Shown: positions 1 to 9,539, numbered from the stretch's first letter. The stretch is DNA of 38,646 bases from Paenibacillus phocaeensis (GCF_900021165.1 NZ_FCOQ01000006.1:177501-216146); one strand, 5' to 3'. The notes: generated from the sequence alone by a model not told the origin. Numbers and translations are program-made.

Positions 1-1892
1 TGCTCGCCGCCGAACCGGACCTCCCACGGTCCGAGGGCGGGCAGTTCCAGCGACAACGCGCCGGGCTGCGCGTTGTAGAGCACGTACAGGTGGCGGTCCG
101 GGTCGCCACCGGCGTGGTCGCGCAGCGTGTACGCCACCGCGTGGGGCGGCGCTGCCTCAAAGCGCAAGTGCGCGCGGATCTCGTCCGCCGTCCGCAGGCG
201 GAACGCGGGATGCGCCCGGCGCAACGCGATCAGGCTGCGCAGGTAGGACACATCGTCCTGGTGCGCAGCGCAGCGCTCCCAATCGAGCCAGTTGATCTCG
301 ATCGGCGATTTGTAGCTGTTCTCCACGCCGCCCTTCGTGCGCATAAATTCCTGCCCGGCGTGGAGGAACGGAAGGCCTTGGCTCGTCAGCACGATCGCCG
401 AGGCGAGCCGGTGCATAGCCCGGCGCTCTTCCTCCGAGGCGCCCGGCGTGGACAGCTCGATTTTATCCCATAACGTATGGTTATCATGGCATTCCACAAA
501 GTTCACCGACTGGATCGGCTCTACGGAAAATTGCCGGAGCTCCGCCCCATCATAGTCAATCCCCCCGACTACGCCGCGCTTCACGCCGTCCTCAAAGCCG
601 TCGCCGCCGCTGATGAAGCCTTTCTTTTCAAAAATAAAAATATCGCCTTTGACCGCATCCCGCAGCCCGTCATTGAACATGCCGATCCCCGGCAGCTTCC
701 CGGCGTTGTCCTGGTTGGCGCGGCGCTCCTCGGGAAGCACCGTCTCCATCCTCCAGCCTTCGCCAATCATCAGGATCGAAGGGTCAATCTCGTCCAGACG
801 GCGGCGGATTTCATTCATCGTCTCGAGATCGATCAGGCCCATTAAGTCGAAGCGGAACCCGTCAATATGGTATTCCCGCACCCAATGGAGGATCGACTCC
901 ACGATATATTTCGTCATCATCGGCCGTTCCGTAGCGCACTCATTCCCGCAGAACGCCCCGTCCGAAAGCGTCCCGTCCGCGGTGTACCGCAAATAATATC
1001 CCGGCACCAGCCTGGTGAAATGGATCAGATACCCGTCGTACACATGGTTATATACCACGTCCATAATGACCCGGAGCCCGCGGGCATGCAGCGTCTGGAC
1101 AAGGCGTTTCAGCTCGGCGATCCGTGCGGCCGGATCATACGGGTTCGTGGCGTAGGAGCCTTCCGGCACGTTATAGTTCTGCGGATCGTATCCCCAATTG
1201 TAATGGGGTTCATCCAGGCAGCTTTCATCCACGCTCTCCCGGGAGTAATCAAACACCGGCAGCAGCTGCACATGCGTCACGCCCAGCCCGGCGATATGAT
1301 CAAGACCCGTCGGAATGCCGTCCGGCCCCCGGGTTCCTTCCTCTGCCAAGCCCAGGAACTTGCTCCTCTCCCGGATGCCGCTGCGAGGGTGAATCGACAG
1401 ATCGCGGAGATGCAGCTCATAAATGACCGCGTCCACCGGCGATTCGAGCGGCGGCTTCACATCCTGCTCCCAGCCTTGCGGATCGGTGCTTCGTAAATCG
1501 AGGATCGCTGCCTTCTCCCCGTTAACGCCTACCGCTTTAGCGTAAGGATCCACCGCTTCATTCCACTGCTCGCCAACCTTAACCCGATACGTATAAAATA
1601 CCCCCCGGCAATCTTCCTCTACCGTCAGCGTCCATGTTCCCTGTACATCCCGCTGCATCGGCAGCTCGTTGACCGCCGTGCCATCCCAAGTCTCATACAT
1701 CACAACCTTCGCTTCGGAAGCGGTTGGCGCCCATAGGCGAAAGCGCGTGTGCTCCGGCGAATAAACCGCTCCCAAATCATCCCCCTCATAGACAAACCTC
1801 GCATCAAACGCAGGGTCAAACACCGAAATCCCGTCGGTGACCGCCAAATCTCCGTAATCGATGGTGCCTTGGTATTCTTTTTGTACGGACAA
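1..1892 (-). CDS. pulA: Type I pullulanase (GH13), 3' end cut by window
   Basis: Alpha-1,6-glucan debranching enzyme hydrolysing branch points in pullulan, limit dextrin or glycogen; no signal peptide is visible, so it is probably cytoplasmic. The N-terminal part has a CBM48/E-set-like stretch (FRLWAPTASEAKVVMY). The GH13 core contains the pullulanase signature YNWGYDPQNYNVPEG followed by VIMDVVYNHVYD (GH13 conserved region I). The reading frame is open to position 1, about 630 codons; family members are about 650-720 residues, so only a short C-terminus is missing. I choose TTG at 1892 because GGAG (1904-1901) lies 8 nt upstream. A GTG at 1901 overlaps the stop of the upstream debranching gene as GTGA but has no properly spaced ribosome site. 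The overlap indicates translational coupling with the neighbour and a shared role in storage or imported alpha-glucan breakdown. Confidence 0.9.
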   Translation of the reverse strand, partial: MSVQKEYQGTIDYGDLAVTDGISVFDPAFDARFVYEGDDLGAVYSPEHTRFRLWAPTASEAKVVMYETWDGTAVNELPMQRDVQGTWTLTVEEDCRGVFYTYRVKVGEQWNEAVDPYAKAVGVNGEKAAILDLRSTDPQGWEQDVKPPLESPVDAVIYELHLRDLSIHPRSGIRERSKFLGLAEEGTRGPDGIPTGLDHIAGLGVTHVQLLPVFDYSRESVDESCLDEPHYNWGYDPQNYNVPEGSYATNPYDPAARIAELKRLVQTLHARGLRVIMDVVYNHVYDGYLIHFTRLVPGYYLRYTADGTLSDGAFCGNECATERPMMTKYIVESILHWVREYHIDGFRFDLMGLIDLETMNEIRRRLDEIDPSILMIGEGWRMETVLPEERRANQDNAGKLPGIGMFNDGLRDAVKGDIFIFEKKGFISGGDGFEDGVKRGVVGGIDYDGAELRQFSVEPIQSVNFVECHDNHTLWDKIELSTPGASEEERRAMHRLASAIVLTSQGLPFLHAGQEFMRTKGGVENSYKSPIEINWLDWERCAAHQDDVSYLRSLIALRRAHPAFRLRTADEIRAHLRFEAAPPHAVAYTLRDHAGGDPDRHLYVLYNAQPGALSLELPALGPWEVRFGGE

Positions 1893-1897
1893 CGTCC

Positions 1898-4012
1898 TCA
1901 CTCCAATCCCGTCAAATTCGGCAGCACGTCCTCCGTATAAGCGCGAAGGATTTCGCCCACGCTCCAAGCCTGCGTGAAGCAACCCCGCCCGGTTAAGGCA
2001 TGTTCCCCGTCAAAAATCTCGGCAATACCGCCAATACCGCCGTCATGCAGATGATCCTCAAACACGAGGCACATGTCCTTTGCCGTAAGTACAGCTTCCC
2101 GGCTGTAGCCATTCACTTTGCAATAAGCGGTGATGAACCCGCCAAGCGGAAAAGCCCACGTCGTTCCCATATGATAGGCGCCATCCCGGTCGATCAGCTT
2201 CCCGATGTAGCTCCGCTGGAAGCGGGGGTCCCGATTGGACAACGAACGAAGTCCGTAAGGCGTGTATAAATGCTGATACACCGTACCCACCACCGCCTTC
2301 TCCTGTTCCGGAGGCAGCATCGTAAACGGCAGCGATACCGCCCAAATCTGATTGGGCCGGATCGAAGGGTCATCCTCCAAGCCGCCGCCGTCTTGCGGCA
2401 CATCCACCACATCGTACAGGCATTGATCCGCCCCATTCCAGAAGCGATTGCAGAATGATTCCCGCACTTTCTGTGCTAATTCATCATATGGTAGCTTTTC
2501 GTCAAAATGTTCCGCCAGCTGTGCCATGATCCGCAGCGCGTTGTACCACAGCGCATTGATCTCCACCGGTTTGCCGTGCCGCGGCGTGACGACCCATTCG
2601 CCAACCCGCACGTCCATCCAGGTGACTTGATCGAGGCCCCCGCCGGCACGGATCAGGCCGTCCTCATCCATCCCGATGGAGAAATCGGTGCCGCCTTGAT
2701 AAGCGGCGATGATTTCCTTCAGCTTCGGATAAATTTTGTCGCGGATGAACCTGTAATCATCTTCCCCACCGGTATGTTTCAAATATTCATAGACCGCGTG
2801 TACATACCATAATGACGCATCTACCGTGTTGTACAGCGGCTCCTGTCCGTCGTCCGGGAACATATTGGGAATCAGTCCGCCCCGCACGTAATGGGCGAAC
2901 GACTCCAAAATCTCCCGGGCCTCGGCAAACCGCTTGGTGGCCAGCGCCACCCCCTGGAATGCAATCATCGTATCCCGGCCCCAATCGGTGAACCAGGGGT
3001 ATCCCGCCAGCACGGTTTTGAGTCCGGTAGACGCCCGATCCACGATAAAATGATCCGCAGCCTCCACCAGCCGGTCGGCCAGCCGATCGCCATATCCGGC
3101 CGTTTGCACAAGTTGGGCCATCCGATCGCGATATTCCCGCACGAGGGTAAAGCCGTCTTTGCTGTCCGGCGTCAACGCCTCGGTGGAGCACTTCAGATAG
3201 ATTCGTTTGCGTTCGTAAGGCTCCACATGCACATGAATTTCGTAAGGGGTATAGTGATTATCGATGCCCAAAAAACCGTTCCGGTTCTCAAACGGATAAT
3301 AATGCCCTTCTTCTATCAAATAGTTCGGCGTCGCCATCGTGACCGGCAGCGTGGAACGATCCTGGAATTCCCCTTCCGAAGCGAGGAATGAAATGGTAAC
3401 TCCCGGCTCCCGTTCGGGTACCAGTTGCAGCAACCGCCCGTCCAGCCGCTTCTTGAACCGCAAATCCCCCTTCTCCGATACGTCTCCCGGCGAGCGGTAA
3501 TTAAACAGGGGAACCAGCTTGATCCGCGCCGGCTCTTTGCCTCCGGTGATGTCATAACAAACCGCCACCGTATTATGGCCGTACTCCAGCGCAATCGTCT
3601 TGACGATCCGCACGTCTTCAACCTGGTAATCGTATTCCGGCACCGTGTCCAGCTTGAAGCGGCGCAGATAGTGTTGGCCGTTTTTTTGCCAATTGATATA
3701 TTGTTGAGAAGTCAGATCATAACTGCGGCCGCCGATGTCCACCTGCTCCTGCGAGCGCGTAAAGACCAGCATCCGGTTCACCGGCGCCTTCGCGGAAGCC
3801 ACCAAGTAGCCATGCGACATGCGGTAACCGCCGCCCGTTACGGAATGGTTGGCATACCCGCCGATGCCGTTGCCGATGAGCCACTCGCGTTCATTCCCTT
3901 CCTCTATCGTCCGCCAAGCGCTGCGTCCCAGCACGTAGGCCCGGTTGTTGGCGAGCGCTGTGCGCCCGGTATAATTCTCCGCATTTTCGTCTATCGTAAG
4001 CTTCGTATTCAT
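1898..4012 (-). CDS. Glycogen-debranching enzyme, amylo-alpha-1,6-glucosidase family (GH133-like)
   Basis: Predicted cytoplasmic debranching enzyme of 704 residues. The N-terminal half resembles the GDE N-terminal beta domain (GNGIGGYANHSVTGG near residue 45). The C-terminal half is the (alpha/alpha)6 GDE_C domain, with the hallmark WFTDWGRDTMIAF and TSxWAFPLGGF-like motif (GTTWAFPLGGF). I choose ATG 4012 because GGAGAG lies 10 nt upstream; the more upstream ATG at 4057 has no well-spaced site and adds an atypical leader. It is first in an operon with the pullulanase and is preceded by a strong promoter and a palindromic operator, so regulation by a carbohydrate-responsive LacI-family repressor or CcpA is likely. 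Family assignment is firm; exact chain-length specificity is not readable from sequence. Confidence 0.9.
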   Translation of the reverse strand: MNTKLTIDENAENYTGRTALANNRAYVLGRSAWRTIEEGNEREWLIGNGIGGYANHSVTGGGYRMSHGYLVASAKAPVNRMLVFTRSQEQVDIGGRSYDLTSQQYINWQKNGQHYLRRFKLDTVPEYDYQVEDVRIVKTIALEYGHNTVAVCYDITGGKEPARIKLVPLFNYRSPGDVSEKGDLRFKKRLDGRLLQLVPEREPGVTISFLASEGEFQDRSTLPVTMATPNYLIEEGHYYPFENRNGFLGIDNHYTPYEIHVHVEPYERKRIYLKCSTEALTPDSKDGFTLVREYRDRMAQLVQTAGYGDRLADRLVEAADHFIVDRASTGLKTVLAGYPWFTDWGRDTMIAFQGVALATKRFAEAREILESFAHYVRGGLIPNMFPDDGQEPLYNTVDASLWYVHAVYEYLKHTGGEDDYRFIRDKIYPKLKEIIAAYQGGTDFSIGMDEDGLIRAGGGLDQVTWMDVRVGEWVVTPRHGKPVEINALWYNALRIMAQLAEHFDEKLPYDELAQKVRESFCNRFWNGADQCLYDVVDVPQDGGGLEDDPSIRPNQIWAVSLPFTMLPPEQEKAVVGTVYQHLYTPYGLRSLSNRDPRFQRSYIGKLIDRDGAYHMGTTWAFPLGGFITAYCKVNGYSREAVLTAKDMCLVFEDHLHDGGIGGIAEIFDGEHALTGRGCFTQAWSVGEILRAYTEDVLPNLTGLE

Positions 4013-4085
4013 AAGCCAAGCTCTCTCCTTCCACTTTTCTGGAGACGCGAGCAGCATTCAATGCAGCTAGGTCCTCTTTCTCCAT

Positions 4086-4099
4086 AGTAAACGTTTACT
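4086..4099 (-). promoter_or_regulatory. Palindromic LacI-family/CcpA-type operator
   Basis: A 14-bp perfect palindrome, AGTAAACGTTTACT, with a central CG. This is the typical half-site arrangement for LacI-family regulators and close to, but not exactly, the catabolite-responsive element consensus. It begins about 17 bp downstream of the -10 box of the debranching-enzyme promoter, so a bound repressor would block early elongation or open-complex escape. Confidence 0.7.
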
Positions 4100-4115
4100 T
4101 TCCCGTATGAGCAGG

Positions 4116-4145
4116 ATTATATCACCGTTGCCAAGACTAGGTCAA
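4116..4145 (-). promoter_or_regulatory. Sigma-A promoter of the debranching/pullulanase operon
   Basis: On the minus strand there is a -35 TTGACC (4145-4140), an 18-bp spacer and a perfect -10 TATAAT (4121-4116). The predicted start of transcription is near 4109, leaving a leader of about 100 nt that contains the palindromic operator. Confidence 0.8.
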
Positions 4146-4248
4146 TCGTTTGCACAAAAAGGGAGGGGTACGCCCACTGAGACGTACCTGACCGCCTCGT
4201 ATAGTTATTTTTACCGAGATTAGGACGATCCAGCACTGGCTCTTAATT

Positions 4249-4279
4249 AAAAAAAGTCGATCAGGTTCCCCTGACCGAC
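4249..4279 (-). terminator. Rho-independent terminator of the large secreted-protein gene
   Basis: Ten-base-pair stem (GTCGGTCAGG with CCTGATCGAC, one G-U pair) with a GGAA loop, followed on the minus strand by seven T residues. It lies about 20 bp after the stop of the 4300-7875 gene. Confidence 0.85.
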
Positions 4280-4299
4280 TCCGCTTTTTCACCTGCGTA

Positions 4300-7200
4300 T
4301 TACGCCGCCTTTCCCCCGATATACTCCAAATCCTCCATCATCAGCTTCGCGAAGCTCTCCTTGATGGTTAATCCGCTCTGGACATGGAGGGTGAGCTTCA
4401 ACGCCTTCAGCTTGATCTCACGCTCCAGCTTGGTTTTCGCTTTTTGCAGGGAAGCCACATGGGCTTGCAGGCTGGTTGCCGTGCCTTTGGTTTTGAAATA
4501 GCCATGTGCCTTGCCCAAATCCACCAGCTCATCCAGATGCGCAATGTCGATCGTAACCTGGAACGTAAAATCCACCAACGCGGTATGTCCCGCAGCATCC
4601 GTTGCTTGAACCGTCAGCTTGTGCGTGCCGACCGCGAGCGAGAACGGAACGATCTCCGCAACCCCCGGGATCGCCCGGCCGTCAAGCCGGTACGCCGTGG
4701 ATTTTGCCCCGCTGACCGCGTCGTTTACGGCGATGGCGAAGGGGACGCTGGAAGCGACTTGCAATACCTGGTTGTCTCCGGCGAACGTCACTTCCGGGGC
4801 CTGACGATCCACATTGATGTAGAGGATTTGGGAGGTTTCCTGATTTCCCGCCTGATCCACGGAGCGGTATTCGACCGAATATTTCCCGTCAGCCGCCAGC
4901 ACCAGCGGTTCGGCATAGCGAACCCACTCCCCTCCGTTCACCCGGTATTCGGTCCGTTCCAGACCGCTGCCGCCTTCATCCTTTGCGTAAAAAGAGACCG
5001 TGACTTCCGTCTGATTATATACGTCCGCCCCTTCAACTCCGGCCACATCGCTTGATGTCACCGGAGCTGTCAAGTCCGCTTCCGCTTTACTGGGCACGAC
5101 ATGGGCCAGGGCGAGCGGCTTCAGTTGGAACGTTCCCCGGAATACCGAAGCGATTCCGCTGATATCCACGCGCGTCCCCGCCGGATACAACGCCGCAAAG
5201 GAATCCATCGTCACCCCGGTTCTGCCGTCGAAGCGGACCCGGGTCAAGCTGCCGTCATCACGGACGGCATAAAATTCAAAGGAACCGGCCGGTGTCGCGG
5301 CAACGACATCCCGTACCTCTACCTGGGTTAAGGTGATGAATTGCCCTTGGTTGGTGTCCGACACGGCATCCTGAACCTGCGGCTGCGGCAGCGGGGCCGT
5401 CCCCAGCTTCTCGATCAACACCGGATTCTCCAGCTCGACTTCCCCGTTATACAACGTTCGGGTTGCGCTGATGCGGATCAGATCGCCGACATGGTATCCC
5501 TCCGCCGTTTGAAAGACATAAATACCCGCTGTCTCGTCCTGCAAATAAAAGCCCTGGCCGCCGAAAATGCCCGGCTCGGAGGTGATGACCCCCTGGGTCG
5601 TAACGACCGCTCCTTCCGCCGCCCCGCGAACCTCGGCAATCGTGCTTGGCTGCGGCACCGGCGGGTGGTCGCCGGGCAACGGCTCGGCATCCACGTTTGC
5701 GATTTCCACCGGTTTCGTGATCTCATTGGCACTGCCCCGCTTCAAGCGCAAATTGGCGCTTGTTGCCGTTATCCCCGGCTTCAGCTGTACGGTCAGCTCC
5801 TTGGACGCATGCCCTTGCGTATCGCCCGTCAAGGAAAAAGCCGGGCTGTAATTATAATCCGACCAGTTGCCGTCCGTATTCAGGAACCGTGCAATCTGCT
5901 CGCCGCCGGCCAAATAGATGCCCACGCGTAAATCGGACACTGTCTGCCCCGGCGTCATGTCGTCCGCGGTCACGCGGATCTGGAATTCCTGCTGACTAGG
6001 CAACTGCGCTTGATGTACGAAGGCAAAGACCGGCTCCTTATCCGGCGCTTGCAACGAACCGTATGAACCCGGCTTGAAGGTTGCCGGATCATACCATTTA
6101 TACCCGGGGGCCGGCTGCGACCACGGCTCCGGCTGCGGCTCGGTTGTAGCCGCCGGTTCCTCGTCCGCGCCCAGAAGAGTCGGCGCGTCCAGCGCAAGGC
6201 CCGGCACCTCGCTGAAGGAGGTGTAGTTCTCGTCGTGCGCCAGCCATTTCACCGTTTGCACCAGGAACAAACCATCGTCGACTTCCTGAAATCCGTCATA
6301 GGTCGTTTTCTTTTGCCCATTCTCCTCCCGCACGTATTGGGGTGTCGCATCCTCCACCGGCGAGGAATCGCCGATAAAGGCGGCTTTCCCGAGACCCCGC
6401 TTGGCGATAGCCGCATAAGGGCCCTCTGCCCGGCCACCGCCGTCATAGACGCCTTCATCAACCGCATTGCCCCACGCCGGTACGCCGGTCGGGACATAGA
6501 CAAGTCCTTTGGCCTTCTGCGGATCGAGGATCGCCACCGTTGACCCGGCATGCATCGCGACCGCTTCCACCCCGGCGGTGATGCCAAACGACTGCGACGG
6601 ATGGACAATATCCGTGGCGTTAACATCGCCCAGGGCATTGTAACGGAAACGAACGCCAAAGTTGTCGGCTAACCAGTCCGAGCTGCTCACCTCTTGCATC
6701 GCCGGGGAGCTTGCTTCTTCGGCCGACATGCCTTTAGCTGGGTTTTCATAAGCCCCGCGGCGATAGCCGTTAAATACCTCCGAGGCATCCCAGCGGTTTT
6801 TGTTGCGGTCGGCATTATAATGATCGGAGATGAAAAAGACCGCGCCGCCGTTTTCCACGTATTGCACCAGCGCTTCCTGCTCGGCGGCCTTAAACGGAAT
6901 ATTCGCCTCGGGGATGACAAAGACGTCATACGGCTGCAGCGCTCCATAGGTAATCGCCGTTTCCCCAAATGTGTACGGCAGCGGGCGGTCCAGCGACTCT
7001 ACCGTAAAGCCGGCTGCTCGCAGCCCTGCGGCAAAATCGGAAAACGCGCCGTCGATAACCCAATCCGCTGCACCGGCCGTTTGACCATGGGCGTTGTCAA
7101 AGAGCACCTTCTTGCCGGTGCCGTCCGGGAGCTGCGGAACTTCGCCTGGATCCGGACCTTGACCGGGATCCCCGCCGGGATCCTCCCCGGGCTCCTCTCC

Positions 7201-7875
7201 CGGATCTTCCCCGGGTTCTTCCGGTTGGTTCTGCGATAAGGAAATGGCGGTTACGCTTTTTAACCCGGTAAAATTGTTGTACGCTGCCAGGGACCCCGCT
7301 ACGACCACCGACTGCCCGATCAAATCCGGGTTGCTTTGCAGGCCAAACGCAGCTCTTAAGCCGGCAGGGACCTGCACGTCGATCAGCTTGGCCTTATCCC
7401 GTTCCCCGGCCGTATCGGCAATCAGAAAGTTGAAATCATTGCCGAAGGGAGCTTCGAAATCCGCGGTAAGCAATCCCGTCGCATGGCCAACGATGGTCCC
7501 CGTCACTTCTACCGTTTCCCCGTTGTTCCCCCTGGAGACCGCTTCAGCAACGCTGAGTGAAGCGGAAGCCGCCTGAAGGGATGACCCGTTGCTCGCCGGT
7601 CCTGCCGCAGGCTCCGCGGCTTCCCCCATCTGCGGGGCTTCCGCCTCCGGTGCGTAGGCCGGTACATCGATCCCTTGTACCGGCCCATCCGACATCAGCG
7701 GCGAATTCCCCGCATCCTCGACCGCATGATCGGATGCCTCTGCCGCCACCTGGGAATCCGCAGGCTGCGCTGCCGCCTGAGGTGCCCATCCCGGCAAACC
7801 GGTTACGACCAATGCACCGGCCAATAGCAGACCAAGCCATTTATTGCGCCAAGCGTTCGCGTTCCCCTTACTCAT
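4300..7875 (-). CDS. Large secreted modular protein: DUF6359-like OB domain, GATase-like domain, second OB fold, Ig-like repeats
   Basis: About 1191 residues with an N-terminal signal peptide (KWLGLLLAGALVVTG then an AQA-type cleavage region). Counting from ATG 7896, the layout is as follows. Residues ~110-222 resemble the DUF6359/OB-fold domain of YhcR-like extracellular nucleases. Residues ~225-258 are a Pro/Gly/Glu/Asp linker. Residues ~262-575 resemble a class I glutamine-amidotransferase-like or DUF4350-like Rossmann domain (KKVLFDNAHGQ, DVFVIPEANIPF, GGAVFFISDHYNADRNKNRW). Residues ~600-760 are a beta-rich region. Residues ~765-880 are a second OB-like domain (GVITSEPGIFGGQGFYLQDE). Residues ~915-1100 hold OmpL47/Ig-like repeats (TEYRVNGGEWVRYAEP; AYRLDGRAIPG), and a helical tail follows. 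No LPXTG or S-layer motif is seen. I choose ATG 7875 because GGAGGT lies 11 nt upstream; 7896 is possible. The gene stands alone with its own terminator. The substrate is unknown; extracellular nucleotide or polysaccharide metabolism are guesses only. Confidence 0.75.
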   Translation of the reverse strand: MSKGNANAWRNKWLGLLLAGALVVTGLPGWAPQAAAQPADSQVAAEASDHAVEDAGNSPLMSDGPVQGIDVPAYAPEAEAPQMGEAAEPAAGPASNGSSLQAASASLSVAEAVSRGNNGETVEVTGTIVGHATGLLTADFEAPFGNDFNFLIADTAGERDKAKLIDVQVPAGLRAAFGLQSNPDLIGQSVVVAGSLAAYNNFTGLKSVTAISLSQNQPEEPGEDPGEEPGEDPGGDPGQGPDPGEVPQLPDGTGKKVLFDNAHGQTAGAADWVIDGAFSDFAAGLRAAGFTVESLDRPLPYTFGETAITYGALQPYDVFVIPEANIPFKAAEQEALVQYVENGGAVFFISDHYNADRNKNRWDASEVFNGYRRGAYENPAKGMSAEEASSPAMQEVSSSDWLADNFGVRFRYNALGDVNATDIVHPSQSFGITAGVEAVAMHAGSTVAILDPQKAKGLVYVPTGVPAWGNAVDEGVYDGGGRAEGPYAAIAKRGLGKAAFIGDSSPVEDATPQYVREENGQKKTTYDGFQEVDDGLFLVQTVKWLAHDENYTSFSEVPGLALDAPTLLGADEEPAATTEPQPEPWSQPAPGYKWYDPATFKPGSYGSLQAPDKEPVFAFVHQAQLPSQQEFQIRVTADDMTPGQTVSDLRVGIYLAGGEQIARFLNTDGNWSDYNYSPAFSLTGDTQGHASKELTVQLKPGITATSANLRLKRGSANEITKPVEIANVDAEPLPGDHPPVPQPSTIAEVRGAAEGAVVTTQGVITSEPGIFGGQGFYLQDETAGIYVFQTAEGYHVGDLIRISATRTLYNGEVELENPVLIEKLGTAPLPQPQVQDAVSDTNQGQFITLTQVEVRDVVAATPAGSFEFYAVRDDGSLTRVRFDGRTGVTMDSFAALYPAGTRVDISGIASVFRGTFQLKPLALAHVVPSKAEADLTAPVTSSDVAGVEGADVYNQTEVTVSFYAKDEGGSGLERTEYRVNGGEWVRYAEPLVLAADGKYSVEYRSVDQAGNQETSQILYINVDRQAPEVTFAGDNQVLQVASSVPFAIAVNDAVSGAKSTAYRLDGRAIPGVAEIVPFSLAVGTHKLTVQATDAAGHTALVDFTFQVTIDIAHLDELVDLGKAHGYFKTKGTATSLQAHVASLQKAKTKLEREIKLKALKLTLHVQSGLTIKESFAKLMMEDLEYIGGKAA

Positions 7876-8010
7876 CAATCCTAGATACCTCCCCATGCGC
7901 TTTTTTGGACTACCTCCTCATCATATTTATTTTAAAATTGCAGATTATTTCCTCGTTGTAAAAATAATGTAAAATTATAATTTGCCCGTAATTTCTCTAT
8001 CAACAAGTGC

Positions 8011-8050
8011 AAAAAAAGGCACGGCTCCTTCGACGAAGGTCCGTGCCTTT
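8011..8050 (-). terminator. Rho-independent terminator of the FAD oxidoreductase gene
   Basis: Stem AAAGGCACGG/CCGTGCCTTT (8050-8041 with 8024-8015), extended inside by CCTT/AAGG, and followed on the minus strand by a run of seven T residues. It lies 10 bp past the stop codon at 8061. Confidence 0.9.
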
Positions 8051-8060
8051 GGTGCATCTC

Positions 8061-9500
8061 TTATACAGCTCCCGCTTTCTCCATCATCCCGCGGGCGATC
8101 CATACGCCGGCCGCCCCGGCCTGAGCCAAGCCGCGCGTGATCCCCGCGCCGTCGCCGCCGCAGAACAGGCCGCCGATTTCAGTCTCCAGCGATTCGCTGA
8201 GCTTCGGCCGGGCCGAGTAGAACTTCGCCTCCACGCCGTAGAACAACGTATGCTCCGAGGCGATCCCCGGCGTCACCTTGTCGAGCGCCTCGACCATCTC
8301 GATCAGGCTTTTCATCGTATTGTACGGCAGCACCAGGCCAAGGTCACCCGGCACCGCTTCCTTGAGCGTAGGCTCCAGGAAGCCTTCGGCAATGCGAGCG
8401 GCCGTGGAACGGCGTCCGCGCAGGATGTCGCCATACTTTTGCACGATCACCCCGCCGCTCGACAGGTCGTTCGCCCGCTGGCAAATTTCGCGCGCATACT
8501 CATTGGGCTTGTCGAACGGTTCGGTGAACCGGTGCGAAACGAGCAGCGCGAAGTTCGTATTCTGCGAGCCCAGCGCCGGGTCCTTGTAGGAATGGCCGTT
8601 GGCCGCCATGACGCCGCTGTGGTTCTCCACCACTACATGTCCGGAAGGATTGCTGCAGAACGTACGGACTCGCGTGCCAACGGAAGTGTTATAAATAAAT
8701 TTCCCTTCATACAAATGTTCGTTGATCTCCCGCATGACCACGTCGGAGGTTTCTACGCGGACCCCGACATCCACCTGATTGTTCGTCATCTTCAACCGGC
8801 GTTTCTTCAAGATGTCGGTCAGCCAAGCCGAGCCGTCCCGGCCCGGCGCGACCATCACCAGGTCGGCTTCATAGGTCTCGCCATTCTTGAGCGTGATGCC
8901 CCGTACCTGGTGGCTTCCATCTATTTTCTCCGTCAGGAGGTCTTCAACTTCGGCCTTGAACAGCATATCGATGCGGGTCTTCAAATATTCGTAAATGGAC
9001 TTCAGGATCTCCAGATTCTGCTCGGTCCCCAAATGCCGAACCTGTGCCCGCAGCAGCTTGAGTCCCGCCGCATATCCGCGTTGTTCGATCTCCCGGACGG
9101 CATCGGTCATCGGGTCGGTGATGGCGGTTGTCGCTCCATGCTCCAAATTGATGGCATCAACGTATTGGATCAAGTCCAGCACCTTGGACGGCGCGATATA
9201 ATCGCTCAGCCAGCCGCCAAATTCCGTTGTGATATTAAACTTCCCGTCGCTGTACGCCCCAGCCCCGCCAAACCCGGCGGTAATCGAGCAGGCCGGAAGG
9301 CAACCGGCGAATTCCTTACGCCCGGCCGCAGGCGGGCAAAGCGTAATCTTCTCCTCCAAAATCGGACAACGCCGGCGATAAATATCATGCCCCTTGTCCA
9401 CCAGAAGCACCTTCCAATGCGGCGCTTTACGAGTAAGCTCATAACAGGCGAAAATCCCGGCAGGGCCCGCCCCCACCACAATGACATCGTATTTGCTCAT
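8061..9500 (-). CDS. FAD-dependent oxidoreductase/dehydrogenase (COG2509-like)
   Basis: A 479-residue flavoprotein. It has the N-terminal dinucleotide-binding motif VIVVGAGPAGIFA, then a Cys-rich segment (RRRCPILEE, LCPPAAG, GCLPACS) followed by GFGGAGAYSDGKFN, which is characteristic of the uncharacterised NAD(FAD)-utilising dehydrogenase family. The C-terminal FAD motif is GGLFCGGDGAGITRGLAQAGAAG. Substrate and physiological reaction are not established for the family. The start is supported by AGGAGG six to seven bases upstream of ATG. The gene is monocistronic, with a sigma-A promoter, a guanine-type riboswitch and a terminator of its own, so its expression should follow intracellular purine levels. 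That suggests a role linked to purine or redox metabolism, which is inference. Confidence 0.88.
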   Translation of the reverse strand: MSKYDVIVVGAGPAGIFACYELTRKAPHWKVLLVDKGHDIYRRRCPILEEKITLCPPAAGRKEFAGCLPACSITAGFGGAGAYSDGKFNITTEFGGWLSDYIAPSKVLDLIQYVDAINLEHGATTAITDPMTDAVREIEQRGYAAGLKLLRAQVRHLGTEQNLEILKSIYEYLKTRIDMLFKAEVEDLLTEKIDGSHQVRGITLKNGETYEADLVMVAPGRDGSAWLTDILKKRRLKMTNNQVDVGVRVETSDVVMREINEHLYEGKFIYNTSVGTRVRTFCSNPSGHVVVENHSGVMAANGHSYKDPALGSQNTNFALLVSHRFTEPFDKPNEYAREICQRANDLSSGGVIVQKYGDILRGRRSTAARIAEGFLEPTLKEAVPGDLGLVLPYNTMKSLIEMVEALDKVTPGIASEHTLFYGVEAKFYSARPKLSESLETEIGGLFCGGDGAGITRGLAQAGAAGVWIARGMMEKAGAV

Positions 9501-9539
9501 CTGTATCCTCCTGAAGTTATATGAATTCGTGTAATCAAC

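Noticed and set aside
90..1496. Plus-strand frames opposite the pullulanase
   Set aside because: The minus strand contains unambiguous pullulanase motifs through the entire interval.
8007..9524. A 505-codon plus-strand frame opposite the FAD oxidoreductase
   Set aside because: Antisense shadow caused by codon bias; the minus strand has clear flavoprotein motifs, ribosome site, promoter and terminator.
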